A stretch of 64,000 nt of DNA from Novosphingobium acidiphilum DSM 19966 (GTDB lineage Bacteria > Pseudomonadota > Alphaproteobacteria > Sphingomonadales > Sphingomonadaceae). Where the stretch lies: positions 248,001 to 312,000 of the forward strand of contig NZ_AUBA01000001.1 in assembly GCF_000429005.1 (NCBI RefSeq), written 5' to 3'. A model generated the notes under the pieces. That model was not told the DNA's origin. It searched no databases and saw only the letters and a list, made by a program, of their open reading frames with translations. Shown in pieces: positions 45,440 to 55,413 of the stretch. Numbering within the stretch: position 1 is the first letter of the stretch; every line of letters starts with the position of its first letter. The translations under genes and the position numbers were made by a program.

Positions 45440-47551
45440 TCAACCCGGTCCGAACTGCACAACGGTGATCGAATAGGGCGGCAGGGGCAGCGGGCCACGC
45501 GGCCAGGCGAACCGGCGGGGCGGATCATCGCGCACCGGGTGGCTGTTTTCACCCGCGGCCAGCCAGGTGTATTGGCTGGCGTCGTATTGCACCACGTTCC
45601 ACGGGCCCTGCGGCGCGCGGCCACCCAGATCGATCCGGATCGGCCAGCTGCGCGTGCGGTCGCGATTGACCAGCAACACTGCCCAGCGATGATCGGGCCG
45701 CTGCACGGGCCAGGCCACGACCGCCCGTTCACCCGCGCCCCCCGGCAGATCGACCGACGCGCGATAGATCCGATGCGCCCCGCTGCCGGGCAGGACCCAG
45801 TCGTGCGAAAGCATCGACAGGCCATGGAAGGCAGGCGTGGCCCAGCTGGCCTGGTGCCGCGCATCGGCGCCAAACAGCATCAGTTCGCCATAACCGGTGC
45901 ATTTTTCGCCCGGTTCGTACAGGCGATCGGGTCCATAGCCGAGCAGATAGGCTGCATGCCCGCCGGCGGCGAGAAAGTGGGCCACAAAGTCGACGTCGAA
46001 CAGCGCGCCGGGCATTTCCACTTCGGCCTGTCCGGAAAACGCCGATATCCCGTATTCGGTCACGATCCTGGGCACGGTGGCGGGCACGCCATCGTCGCGC
46101 AGGCGGGCCATCGCGCCGTCAAGCCGTGCATTCGCCCCGCGCAGCTTGTCCTCCATCGTGCCGCACAGGCTGTCATAGGGGTAGTGTTCCATGCTGAAGA
46201 AATCGAACGGCGCCTGGCGCCCGGGGGTGCGGATCGTTTTCAGAAAGCGGCGCGTGAACGAATGGTCGGCGGTGTCGTCGGCCCAGCTGTCGGCCACCGC
46301 GTCCTGCAGGTTGGGCCCGCCGATCCCGATCGCGGGATCGACCGCCTTCAACGCCAGTGCAAATTGCCGGTACAGCGCCCCAAAGTCTTCGGCGCTGACG
46401 TTCTGTCCGTCGGGTTCTTCGCCCATTTCGATCCGCGTGACGGGGTAATGGCGGCGGCGCAAAAAGCGCAAGGCGGCGGCCGCGTTTTCGGGGGTGTCGT
46501 ACAGCACGCCGGCGGGCACGATCATCGGCAGGCCGTTGGTCACGCCGCTGCGAAAAATACGGTCAAAACCGGGTTGTTCGGCATCGGCATCGCGGTCCGA
46601 CGCCCGGTGCCACGGATCGGTTGACGATACGGTGATCTGCGTCTGGTCGCTGCCTGTGCGCGCGTGGCGCATCGCGTCGACAAAACGGCCGTGCGCATCG
46701 ATCGTGCCCAGGCCCAATTCGGCCATGGCATAGCCCATCGCATCGCGCGGATCGTGCGCACCCGGCGGGGCGGTATGCGATGATGTTTCCAGCAGGATGC
46801 GGACCAGGCGCGCGCGGATCGGCCGATCCGCCAGCCGCAGCAGCGCGGTGCCGCCGTGGCCATCGATAATGTCCCCATGCGGAAAATCGCGCCAGTGCTG
46901 AAATTCGTCGTAGGGATCGTCACCGGTCCAGTATTGCACGCGATAGACGCGGGCAAAGGGCGCAGCCCACTGGATGCGCGCTGCCGAAATGGGGGTGGGG
47001 TCGGCGAACATTGCCACCACCCATTGGGGCCGTTCGGCGGCGCCGGTCTTGGCCGCATCGAGCCAGGGATTGGATTTCCAGAATGTGGTCGTGTCGCCAT
47101 CGTCGATCCGCGAATAGCCGTCGTCCTGCGCCTGATCGACCGAATCGCCGCGCCGGGGCAGGGCATAGCCCCAGCCGCGCAGGACCGGGCGCACCGGGTT
47201 GTCGCTGCTCGTCCAATAGCCCTGGTGATGCGCGGGGTCGCTCCACGATCCTTCTTCGCCCCAGTGCCAGGCATCGATGCCCAGTTCGGTGCGCAGGCTG
47301 TAACTGATCGGCCGCAGCCCGCTGCGCCCCATCGCCGCGATATTGTGCGGGGTGTACAGATCGTCGTTTTGACCTTCGGGTAATCCATCCACCGCAGCAC
47401 CCAGCGCCTGATCGGGCACAAATGTCGCCACCGGCCCCGATTGCGTGTCGATCCGCACGGTTGCGGTGACCGGATCGCTGCGGTGTGACGGGTGCGCGGT
47501 GCAGGCGGCCGCAAAGATCATCAGCCAGCAAAAAACCAGTCCTGCCCGCAA
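45440..47551 (-). CDS. Predicted lipoprotein with clan GH-A-like glycoside hydrolase domain
   Basis: A 703-residue exported protein. The signal peptide ends in a lipobox-like FAAAC (C17). A discoidin-like region follows (about 140-255: DDGDTTTFWKSNPW, then PQWVVAMFADP), then a TIM-barrel-like region (about 330-560). Residues 376-382 MGEEPDG resemble the acid/base NEP motif (E378 or E379), and E499 in VTEYGIS suits a nucleophile; both fit clan GH-A retaining hydrolases. A beta-rich C-terminal domain (about 600-703) is as in GH39/GH51-type enzymes. Family and substrate cannot be fixed from sequence. No sugar transport genes are adjacent. Confidence 0.6.
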   Translation of the reverse strand: MRAGLVFCWLMIFAAACTAHPSHRSDPVTATVRIDTQSGPVATFVPDQALGAAVDGLPEGQNDDLYTPHNIAAMGRSGLRPISYSLRTELGIDAWHWGEEGSWSDPAHHQGYWTSSDNPVRPVLRGWGYALPRRGDSVDQAQDDGYSRIDDGDTTTFWKSNPWLDAAKTGAAERPQWVVAMFADPTPISAARIQWAAPFARVYRVQYWTGDDPYDEFQHWRDFPHGDIIDGHGGTALLRLADRPIRARLVRILLETSSHTAPPGAHDPRDAMGYAMAELGLGTIDAHGRFVDAMRHARTGSDQTQITVSSTDPWHRASDRDADAEQPGFDRIFRSGVTNGLPMIVPAGVLYDTPENAAAALRFLRRRHYPVTRIEMGEEPDGQNVSAEDFGALYRQFALALKAVDPAIGIGGPNLQDAVADSWADDTADHSFTRRFLKTIRTPGRQAPFDFFSMEHYPYDSLCGTMEDKLRGANARLDGAMARLRDDGVPATVPRIVTEYGISAFSGQAEVEMPGALFDVDFVAHFLAAGGHAAYLLGYGPDRLYEPGEKCTGYGELMLFGADARHQASWATPAFHGLSMLSHDWVLPGSGAHRIYRASVDLPGGAGERAVVAWPVQRPDHRWAVLLVNRDRTRSWPIRIDLGGRAPQGPWNVVQYDASQYTWLAAGENSHPVRDDPPRRFAWPRGPLPLPPYSITVVQFGPG

Positions 47552-47729
47552 TTGCGTTCTCCGATTGGCCCCCCGCGTGGGTCATAGCGGTACACGGCGC
47601 GCAGCCCAAGCCCGTGCGTCCCCCCTTTTCGCGTGATCCACCCTTTGGCTGCACTTGCCTCGGGCCGCTGCGGCGCTATCGTCGGGGTCCTGGCAATCGC
47701 GGGATTGCTGCCTGTTTGATGGAGCCACG

Positions 47730-50432
47730 ATGCGCCGCAATGCGTTGAAGTCTGTCCTTGCGAGTGTCTGGGTCATGGGTGCGGCAATGCCGGCATGTGC
47801 AGCCGACCAGCCGCCCGTTGCGCCGGTGCCCGACTGGGTCAAACCGGTGGCCTATCGCGATGTGGCCGGCGGTGATGACCAGGCGCCGGTGCGCATCCTG
47901 GCCAGCGATCTTCAGTTGCATTTTCTGCCTGGCGACACGCGCAAATTCGTCCATGTCGCGCTCAAGATCGGCACGCCCGAGGGGTTGAGCGCGGGCAACC
48001 TGTCGTTTTCATGGAGCCCCGACACATCGTCGCTGATCGTGCACAAGATCCTGATCCATCGTGGCGACCAGGTGATCGACGTGCTGGCCTCGGGCCAGAC
48101 CTTTACCGTGGTGCGGCGCGAACAGAACCTCGACATGGCCACGCTCGACGGTGTGCTGACCGCCAATCTTCAGCCCGAGGGTCTGCAGGTGGGCGATGTG
48201 GTCGAATATTTCTACACGCTGGCGTTTCACGATCCGGTGCTGAAGGGGCATGTTGAAGACTATTCGGGCAACTGGAACGGACTGCCGCTGGCCCGCGCGC
48301 ATTTCCGCGCGATCTGGCCGGCCGGCATGCCGATGCGCTGGCGCGTGGCAGGCACCCTGCCGGCATTGAAACCGCAGCGGGTCGGGTCGGACATGGTGGC
48401 CGAACTGACGATCGATGATTTGAAGCCGGTGATCCCCCCGCGTGAAGCGCCGGTGCGGTATCGCATCGGACGCGTGATCGAAATGACCGACTATGCCGGT
48501 TGGCGCGATATCAGCCGCCTGATGGCGCCGCTTTATGTCACGGCTTCGCAACTGCCCGCGACCGGACCGTTGCACGACGAACTCGAAAAGATCCGCAGCA
48601 CGCCGGGTGACGCCAAGACACGCGCCGAGGCCGCGTTGAAGCTGGTGCAGGACCGGGTGCGCTATGTCGCGCTGGAAATGGGCACTGGCGGGTATGTGCC
48701 CAGCGACGCCACCACCACCTGGGCGCGCCGCTTTGGCGATTGCAAGGCCAAGACAGCGCTGCTGCTGGGTCTGTTGCACGCCATGGGAATCGAGGCGGTG
48801 CCGGTGGCGGTGCAGACCGCGGCAGGCGACGGCATGGATGCGCGGCTGCCGATCCTGCACCTGTTCGACCACGTGCTGGTGCGCGCCACCATCGATGGCC
48901 AGACGTACTGGATGGATGGCACGCGCACGGGCCGGCACCTGCTGAAGGTCACCGAAGTGCCGCAGTTCGGCTGGGGCCTGCCGCTGACCGAAGGCACCAC
49001 CGCACTGGTGCGGATGATGCCGCCGCCCTTTGCCGATCCGGTCGAGGTGCTGACGGTAAAGGTCGACGCCTCTGCCGGGATTTCCGCACCCGCGGCGACC
49101 GAAGCCGAATTGCTGTTGAAGGGCGATATGGGCGCCGCCACCAATTCGTCGCTTGCCGCGATGAGCGCAGAGGCGCGGCACGAGGCGCTCAACAGGTTCT
49201 GGAAGGGGCGGCTGGGGCAGGTCGAAGTTACATCATCGGCAACCAATTACGATTATGCGGCCGAAGTGTTGCGTGTGACGATGACGGGCACGCTGCGAAT
49301 GGAATGGCCGCAAAACGAATATCGTGTCGAACTGGCCGATTTTCCGTTCGGCAAGATTGATTTCAGCCGCACGCCGGGCCCCGATGCGGATGCGCCTTAT
49401 ACGGTGGGATATCCGATCTTTCGGCGCACGGTCGAAACGATCACTCTGCCCAAGGATGGCGGTGCGTTCCGCATCGGCACCGACATGGATCTGGACGAGA
49501 CCATTGGCGGCTATGTGCTGCACCGCCATGCCGAACTGACCAATGGCGTGTTCACCATCGAAAAGTCCGAGCGCAGCCTGGGGCCCGAATTTCCCGCGAG
49601 CGAGGCCAAATCGGCCGAAGCGCGGCTGCACGCCTTGGCGCAGAAGCAGCCGCTGCTGCATATGCCGATGGCCTATCAATCGACCGCGGGCGATCTGGCC
49701 GCGGCAAAGGCCGATGTGCCGACAACTGCGGCACAATATATCAACCGCGCGGTGGTCTATCTGAAAAAAAACCTGACCACCGAGGCGCTGGCCGACCTCA
49801 ATCGGGCGCTCGAACTCGATCCGTCGGATCCCTTTGCGCTGGCCGATCGCGCGTTGATCAAGGTGCAGTTGCACGATTATGCCGGTGCGCGCGCAGATCT
49901 GGCCCGGACCGAGGCGATCAAACCCAATTTCGCAATGAATTTCAAGATCCGGGGCGAACTGGCGCTGGCCGACAACAATCTGGCGGTGGCAGTGCCCGCC
50001 TATGAGCAGGCGCTGGCGCTTGATCCCGACGATGCGTTCCTGCTGTCGCGGCTGTCGATCGGCGAATATCGACTGCAGCATTACGCCAAGGCGCTCGATT
50101 ATTTCGACAAGCTGGCAAAATTTACCCCCGAGGCACCGGGCACGCGTTATCTGCGGATGGATATTCTGGAAAAACTGGGCCGCGATGCAGATCTGATCCC
50201 GTTATACACCGCCCAGATCGAAAAGGCGCCCAACAGTGCGTTTCTGCTGAAAAAGCGCGCTGCGGCCTATCTGCGCCTGGGCAAGAAGGATCTGGCGGCG
50301 AAGGATACCGCGGCTGCGGACGAGGCGACCAGGCATGCGCCTCCGGTTGTTGTCGTGCCGCCGCCGGTACCTGGCAGACCTGTCGTGACGGTGCCGCCGC
50401 CGCAGGTGGTCGTCGTACCGCCGCCCGCCTAA
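47730..50432 (+). CDS. DUF3857/transglutaminase-like/TPR exported protein
   Basis: A 900-residue protein: signal peptide (1-24, cleavage near ACA-AD), DUF3857 (about 65-235), a transglutaminase-like domain with triad C338 (RFGDCKAKT), H381 (LFDHVLV) and D396 (WMDGT), a beta-rich part to about 620, then tetratricopeptide repeats (about 675-865) and a proline-valine-rich tail (PPVVVVPPP type). DUF3857-transglutaminase proteins are common in sphingomonads and Bacteroidetes; the substrate is unknown and crosslinking versus proteolysis is unresolved. ATG 47730 follows GGAG by 5 bases. It overlaps its convergent neighbour by 3 bases. Confidence 0.85.
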   Translation: MRRNALKSVLASVWVMGAAMPACAADQPPVAPVPDWVKPVAYRDVAGGDDQAPVRILASDLQLHFLPGDTRKFVHVALKIGTPEGLSAGNLSFSWSPDTSSLIVHKILIHRGDQVIDVLASGQTFTVVRREQNLDMATLDGVLTANLQPEGLQVGDVVEYFYTLAFHDPVLKGHVEDYSGNWNGLPLARAHFRAIWPAGMPMRWRVAGTLPALKPQRVGSDMVAELTIDDLKPVIPPREAPVRYRIGRVIEMTDYAGWRDISRLMAPLYVTASQLPATGPLHDELEKIRSTPGDAKTRAEAALKLVQDRVRYVALEMGTGGYVPSDATTTWARRFGDCKAKTALLLGLLHAMGIEAVPVAVQTAAGDGMDARLPILHLFDHVLVRATIDGQTYWMDGTRTGRHLLKVTEVPQFGWGLPLTEGTTALVRMMPPPFADPVEVLTVKVDASAGISAPAATEAELLLKGDMGAATNSSLAAMSAEARHEALNRFWKGRLGQVEVTSSATNYDYAAEVLRVTMTGTLRMEWPQNEYRVELADFPFGKIDFSRTPGPDADAPYTVGYPIFRRTVETITLPKDGGAFRIGTDMDLDETIGGYVLHRHAELTNGVFTIEKSERSLGPEFPASEAKSAEARLHALAQKQPLLHMPMAYQSTAGDLAAAKADVPTTAAQYINRAVVYLKKNLTTEALADLNRALELDPSDPFALADRALIKVQLHDYAGARADLARTEAIKPNFAMNFKIRGELALADNNLAVAVPAYEQALALDPDDAFLLSRLSIGEYRLQHYAKALDYFDKLAKFTPEAPGTRYLRMDILEKLGRDADLIPLYTAQIEKAPNSAFLLKKRAAAYLRLGKKDLAAKDTAAADEATRHAPPVVVVPPPVPGRPVVTVPPPQVVVVPPPA

Positions 50433-51259
50433 CGCAGCGACGTCACCGGACCGATGGTGTCATCCAGCTGAAAATGGAACAGCCGGCGGTGCCGGTTTTC
50501 AGGCAGGACGTAAAGATCGCGCCCCTGCAGCGTCATGCCTTCGCCGGTATAGAGCTGGGCATGGCCGAACGGCGTGCCATGGCCCGCCGATCCGGTGTGC
50601 AACGTGCGCACCAGCTTCATCGAGGGATAGTCGATCCAGTCGATCGTGCCACCGTGGCGGTTGACATAACCACCCGCCACCAGTTGGCCGTCGATGAACT
50701 TCATGTCCTGATACCGTGTGGGAAAGGGGTTGGTCACGACGCGCACTGTGCTGTCGTGGTCAAGGTCGATCAGGTACAGCCGCTTGCTGTCCCAGTTGCC
50801 GGCCACCAGCGTGTTGTCTGTGGCGGCAACGCAGCCAAGATGATCGGCGACTGCGATCTTGCGCCGGATCTGCATGCTGTCGATATCGATCTCTTCGAGC
50901 ACAGCGCTGCTTTTGGACCGGTATTCGGCCACCGCGACCCAGATCGAATGGCTGGCGATCGACAGGCCGCCGGGGTGAAAGCGCGGGCCATCGGTCAGTT
51001 CCAGCCGCCGCACAAACTGCCCGGTCACCCGGTCGAATTCGTGGAGATAGCCGCGCTGGTGCCTGCCATCGACCGACGTGACCCAGATATGGCGGCTGTC
51101 CATATCGACACCCTGCACATGGAACAGCTGGCCATGCAGGTTCAGCGCGCCCAGCAGTTGTGCGTGCTCGATCCCGCCGGTGGTATCGTGGCGGGCTTCG
51201 GCCCGCACGCCGGCAAGCGCCATGGCCATCATACCCAGCCGGATCGCCTTGCGGAGCAT
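50429..51259 (-). CDS. Exported beta-propeller-like protein (resembles DUF6454)
   Basis: A 277-residue protein with a signal peptide (about 1-22) and repeated blade-like segments (HVQGVDMDSRHIWVTSVDG, then GGLSIASHSIWVAVAEY and VAATDNTLVAGNWDSKRLYL). It resembles SMP-30/DUF6454 proteins, which are mostly uncharacterised. ATG 51259 has AAGGC upstream. Convergent with the TPR protein. Confidence 0.65.
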   Translation of the reverse strand: MLRKAIRLGMMAMALAGVRAEARHDTTGGIEHAQLLGALNLHGQLFHVQGVDMDSRHIWVTSVDGRHQRGYLHEFDRVTGQFVRRLELTDGPRFHPGGLSIASHSIWVAVAEYRSKSSAVLEEIDIDSMQIRRKIAVADHLGCVAATDNTLVAGNWDSKRLYLIDLDHDSTVRVVTNPFPTRYQDMKFIDGQLVAGGYVNRHGGTIDWIDYPSMKLVRTLHTGSAGHGTPFGHAQLYTGEGMTLQGRDLYVLPENRHRRLFHFQLDDTIGPVTSLR

Positions 51260-51432
51260 TGGTGTGCCTTGCCTTTCAAGCCCTGCGGACACCGCGTACA
51301 TAGCAGGGCCAGGTTACAGGGCAAGGTCAGGTGGACTACGTCGGCAAAGGCACCTGCGGATCGCACTTGAACCGCGCCGCATTCCTATTGATAAGGATGT
51401 CAGTAACGAAAAAAACCAGGACCCGGACAGGC

Positions 51433-53079
51433 ATGCCAGACACCCGTTTCGACTATATCGTCATTGGCGCGGGCAGTGCCGGGTCGGTGCTGGCCGCCCG
51501 GCTAAGCGACAATCCCGCCACCCGCGTCCTGCTGGTCGAGGCGGGCGGCCGCAACACGTCGATGCTGGTGCGCATGCCTGCAGGCGTGGGCACGCTGATC
51601 AAACAGAAAAGCCGGCACAACTGGGGATTCTGGACCCAGCCCGAACCGCATATGGACGGCCGCCGGCTATGGCAACCGCGTGGCAAAGGGCTGGGCGGAT
51701 CGTCCGCGATCAACGGCATGGTCTATATCCGGGGCCACCCGCGCGATTATGACCAGTGGCGCCAGATGGGACTCGATGGCTGGTCCTATGCCGAAACGCT
51801 GCCCTATTTCAAACGCGCCGAAAACTTTGCCGATGGGCCATCGCCGTTTCACGGTGCGGGCGGGCCGCTGTCGGTGACCTGGGGTGAACGCACCGATCAT
51901 CCGCTGTATCGCGCCAGTCTCGAGGCGGGCCAACAGGCGGGGCACCGTCTGACCGAGGATTTCAACGGGTTCGATCAGGAAGGGTTCGGCCGCTATCAAT
52001 TGACCATCGCCGATGGACAACGCCAAAGCGCTGCGCGCGCCTACTTGGCGCCAATTGCCGGGCGGGCCAACCTGACGATCGTGACCGGCGCGCGCACGCA
52101 TCGCGTGATCATCGAAGGCGGCCGTGCCACCGGCATCGAATACAGTCTGGGGCAGGGCAAACCGGCCGCGGTGGCGCATGCCGGGCGCGAAGTGCTGGTC
52201 TGTGCCGGCGCGTTCCAGTCGCCGCAGATCCTGATGCTGTCGGGGATCGGCGATCCTGACGCCTTGACTGCGCAAGGCATCGCGCCGGTGCACCCGCGCC
52301 CGGGGGTGGGGGGCAATCTGCAGGACCATCTTGACGTATCGCTGAACTGGACGGTGTCGCAACCGATCACCTTGTACCACGAAACCAAGGGGTTGAAGCA
52401 GCTCAAGGTCGGCTTGCAATACCTGCTGACCGGCACCGGCCCGGGGCGCCAGAACGGGCTGGAAACCGGCGCGTTTCTCAAATCGCGGGTCGATCTCGAC
52501 CGGCCCGATCTGCAGATCCATTTCGTGCTGGCGATCATGCAGGATCATGCCAAGGTCCGCCCGACGCAGGACGGTTTTACCATGCATGTCTGTCAGTTGC
52601 GGCCAGAAAGCAGGGGCAGGGTGTCACTCGTATCAGCCGACCCCTATGCCGACCCTGCCATCGTGATGAATTTCCTGTCCACCGAGGAAGACCGCCGCGC
52701 GGTGCGCGAAGGGGTCCGTATGGTGCGCGATGTCGTCGCCCAGCCCGCCTTTGCGGCCTTTGGCGCAAAGGAAATCATGCCCGGACCGGCCGTGGCCGAC
52801 GATGCCGCGATCGACGCCTTTGTGCGCGCCAGGGGCGAGACGATCTATCACCCCGTTGGTACCTGCCGCATGGGGCAGGCGGATGATCCGCTGGCCGTGG
52901 TCGACAAGGATTGCCGCGTGATCGGTCTGCAGGGCCTGCGCGTGGTCGATGCCTCGGTCATCCCGACGCTGATCGGGGGCAACACCAATGCACCGACCAT
53001 CATGATTGCCGAAAAGATCGCCGACGCGATCATGGGCCGCGTGCCGCTGCCGCCCGAGGAGGTGACCGTCGCAGCCTGA
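51433..53079 (+). CDS. GMC family FAD-dependent oxidoreductase
   Basis: A 548-residue flavoprotein of the choline/alcohol dehydrogenase type. The FAD site is YIVIGAGSAGSVLAARLS near the N terminus. GMC signature 1 is GKGLGGSSAINGMVYIRG and signature 2 GAFQSPQILMLSGIG. The catalytic His and Asn are in YHPVGTCRMG and NTNAPTIMIAEK. The probable reaction is oxidation of a primary alcohol; the substrate is open. I chose ATG 51433 where the fold begins; a further ATG at 51397 adds 12 basic residues. Start of a plus-strand gene run. Confidence 0.9.
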   Translation: MPDTRFDYIVIGAGSAGSVLAARLSDNPATRVLLVEAGGRNTSMLVRMPAGVGTLIKQKSRHNWGFWTQPEPHMDGRRLWQPRGKGLGGSSAINGMVYIRGHPRDYDQWRQMGLDGWSYAETLPYFKRAENFADGPSPFHGAGGPLSVTWGERTDHPLYRASLEAGQQAGHRLTEDFNGFDQEGFGRYQLTIADGQRQSAARAYLAPIAGRANLTIVTGARTHRVIIEGGRATGIEYSLGQGKPAAVAHAGREVLVCAGAFQSPQILMLSGIGDPDALTAQGIAPVHPRPGVGGNLQDHLDVSLNWTVSQPITLYHETKGLKQLKVGLQYLLTGTGPGRQNGLETGAFLKSRVDLDRPDLQIHFVLAIMQDHAKVRPTQDGFTMHVCQLRPESRGRVSLVSADPYADPAIVMNFLSTEEDRRAVREGVRMVRDVVAQPAFAAFGAKEIMPGPAVADDAAIDAFVRARGETIYHPVGTCRMGQADDPLAVVDKDCRVIGLQGLRVVDASVIPTLIGGNTNAPTIMIAEKIADAIMGRVPLPPEEVTVAA

Positions 53080-53174
53080 GCAGCGGCAAGCTGTGCGTCT
53101 TAATCGCGCAGTTAAAATCACTTCACAACATTGGCCCGATGTGTCAGCCTCTTGCACCGGAGAGGATAAAACCG

Positions 53175-54278
53175 ATGGCACAGTTCCCGACCGCGGCGGC
53201 CGAGGTTTCGCCCGGCTGGCTTGAGACGCGCTTGCGCGCGGCGGGCGCGATGGGCGCCGGGCATGTGGTGGCGGCCTCGTTCGTGCCCATCGGCACCGGG
53301 CAGGTGGGCGATACCGCGCGGTTTTCGCTGACGTATGACCGGGCGGGTGCGGGGCCGCAGACCATTGCTGCCAAGTTTGCCTCGGCCGATGGCACCAGCC
53401 GTTCTACCGCGGCGATGTTCGGCCTTTATGCCAAAGAGGTGCATTTCTATCGCGAACTGGCGCCGCGCATCGATGTGCGCACGCCGCACGTCTATGCCAG
53501 CGAACTGAGCCCCGATGGCGCGACATTTGTCCTGCTGTTCGAGGATCTGGGCCCGGCACACGGCGGCAACCAGCTGGCCGGGTGCAGCCTTGACCAGGCG
53601 CGCCACGCGGTGATCCAGGCCGCAGCGCTGCATGCCCCGACCTGGGGGATGGACGAACTGGGGTGCGCGGCATGGCTGCAACCGGTGCCCGGGCTGGTCG
53701 ATCGGATCAGCGCGCTCTATCCGCAGGCGCACGCGATATTCCGCGAACGGTATGACGGGGTACTGCCCCGCGCGCTGATGGCGGTGTGCGATGCGCTGTG
53801 TGAAAATGCGGCCGGGTACTATCGGCGCGAACCCGCGTTGCGCGCGGTATGTCACGGCGATTTCCGACTGGACAACATGCTGTTCGACGCATGCGGCGGG
53901 GTTGATCCGATTGCCGTGGTCGACTGGCAGACCGCCGCATGGGACTGCCCGATCAAGGACCTGGCCTATTTCCTGGGCTGCGGCACCGGCAGCACGCTGC
54001 GCCGCGCGCACGAGCATGATCTGATCGCGCTGTATTGTGCCGAGATGACCCGGCGCGGCGTGCCGCTGACCCCCGGGGAGATCTGGAACCGTTATCGCCT
54101 GGGTGCGCTCCACGGCGTGTCAACCGCGGTGTTCAGCAGCGCGTTTGTCGTCAGAACCGACCGTGGCGATGCCAATTTCCTGTCGATGGCACGCGGCGCC
54201 TGCGAACTGGCGCTCGATCACGACAGCATCGGTGCGCTTGAGCAGCTTTTGCACCATTCGCAAGCGCGCCAGATTTGA
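53175..54278 (+). CDS. Aminoglycoside-phosphotransferase-fold kinase
   Basis: A 367-residue APH/ecdysteroid-kinase-like protein. The catalytic loop is CHGDFRLDNMLFD (Brenner motif, Asp base), and the metal site is IAVVDWQTAAWD. ATP lysine is likely in QTIAAKFA, with FVLLFEDLG as hinge. Such kinases in sphingomonads often accompany degradation clusters and may phosphorylate small hydroxylated compounds; an antibiotic-resistance role is not indicated. Start 53175 behind GAGAGGA. It lies 95 bases after the GMC gene. Confidence 0.82.
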   Translation: MAQFPTAAAEVSPGWLETRLRAAGAMGAGHVVAASFVPIGTGQVGDTARFSLTYDRAGAGPQTIAAKFASADGTSRSTAAMFGLYAKEVHFYRELAPRIDVRTPHVYASELSPDGATFVLLFEDLGPAHGGNQLAGCSLDQARHAVIQAAALHAPTWGMDELGCAAWLQPVPGLVDRISALYPQAHAIFRERYDGVLPRALMAVCDALCENAAGYYRREPALRAVCHGDFRLDNMLFDACGGVDPIAVVDWQTAAWDCPIKDLAYFLGCGTGSTLRRAHEHDLIALYCAEMTRRGVPLTPGEIWNRYRLGALHGVSTAVFSSAFVVRTDRGDANFLSMARGACELALDHDSIGALEQLLHHSQARQI

Positions 54279-54321
54279 AGACGGCACTGTCTTCCCCATC
54301 GCGACAGCCGGAGAGCCGACC

Positions 54322-55413
54322 ATGCTGACCAAAGGCGACGATTTCCCCCTGCATCAGACGCCCGAACCGATCGCCTATGCCGGCACCGACCGCAATTTCT
54401 ACGACCGCTATTTCTTCAATGGGTATGCCCCCGACGGCAGCGGGTTTTTCGCGGTGGCGTTCGGTGTCTATCCGCATCTCAATGTCGCCGATGCGCATTT
54501 TACCGTGATCCGCGACGGCGTGGAGCATTGCCTGCACGCCAGCCGCGAGCTGCACATGGAGCGCATGGAGCTGCGCGTAGGGCCGATTGCGATCGACGTG
54601 GTCGAGCCTTTGCGCCGGCTGACCGTGCGGGTCGACGGCAACGGGATTTCGGCCGAAATCCATTTCACCGGCCGTGCCTTTCCGATCGAAGAACCGCGCT
54701 TTACCTATCGCATCGGCCCGCGCACCTACATGGATTACACCCGGATGACCCAGAACGGGCACTATTCGGGGTGGATCGAGGTCGATGGACAGCGCCACAC
54801 GCTGCATCCCGGCACGATCGGCACACGCGACCGTTCGTGGGGCGTGCGCCCGGTCGGCGAAGCGGATGCGCAGCCGCACGGGCACGGCGTGGTGCAAAGC
54901 TTTTTCTGGCAATGGACCCCGATCAACCTGCCGCGGCGATCGGTGTTTTTCCATCTGAATGCCGATCGCGACGGATCGCCCTGGAACACGCGCGCGGTGA
55001 TCGCGCCGGACGGCGCCGGACATGCCGACGTGTTCGAAACACCCTCGGCGCGATTGTCCGCACCGCTGGTGGCGGGCACACGCTGGCCCGAACGCGGCAC
55101 GCTGATCATCGCCGCACCCGAAGGCCCGCTGACGCTGGAGATCGAGCCGCTGGTGCGGTTCCAGATGCGCGGGCTGGGCTATGTCACGCAGAAATGGAAT
55201 CACGGGCTTTACCATGGGCCGCTGGCGGTAGAACGCGAAGATATCGATCTGGCCGCGATTGACCCGATGGCGCCGACTATGGAAAACCTGCACGTGCAGA
55301 TTGTGTCGCGCGTGACCACCAGCGCGGGCGAAGTGGGCACCGGGGTGTTCGAACAGCTGATCATCGGGCCCTATCAACCGCTGGGGCTGAAGGACTATTT
55401 CGACCATGGCTAG
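54322..55413 (+). CDS. Unknown beta-rich protein, possibly AttH/CrtC-like
   Basis: A 363-residue protein with no signal peptide or helix bundle but many short beta strands and aromatic/His motifs (FNGYAPDGSGFFAVAFGVYP; RDRSWGVRP; NHGLYHGPLA). The RDRSWGVRP motif and the two-barrel look recall AttH/CrtC lipocalin-like hydratases. I cannot place it firmly. GGAGAG precedes ATG 54322 by 6 bases. It lies 43 bases after the kinase and overlaps the next gene by 8. Confidence 0.6.
   Translation: MLTKGDDFPLHQTPEPIAYAGTDRNFYDRYFFNGYAPDGSGFFAVAFGVYPHLNVADAHFTVIRDGVEHCLHASRELHMERMELRVGPIAIDVVEPLRRLTVRVDGNGISAEIHFTGRAFPIEEPRFTYRIGPRTYMDYTRMTQNGHYSGWIEVDGQRHTLHPGTIGTRDRSWGVRPVGEADAQPHGHGVVQSFFWQWTPINLPRRSVFFHLNADRDGSPWNTRAVIAPDGAGHADVFETPSARLSAPLVAGTRWPERGTLIIAAPEGPLTLEIEPLVRFQMRGLGYVTQKWNHGLYHGPLAVEREDIDLAAIDPMAPTMENLHVQIVSRVTTSAGEVGTGVFEQLIIGPYQPLGLKDYFDHG

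Noticed and set aside
53175..54278. Antibiotic-resistance aminoglycoside kinase
   Set aside because: It has the APH fold motifs but matches the broader small-molecule kinase group and sits with oxidoreductase and DUF genes, not resistance genes.
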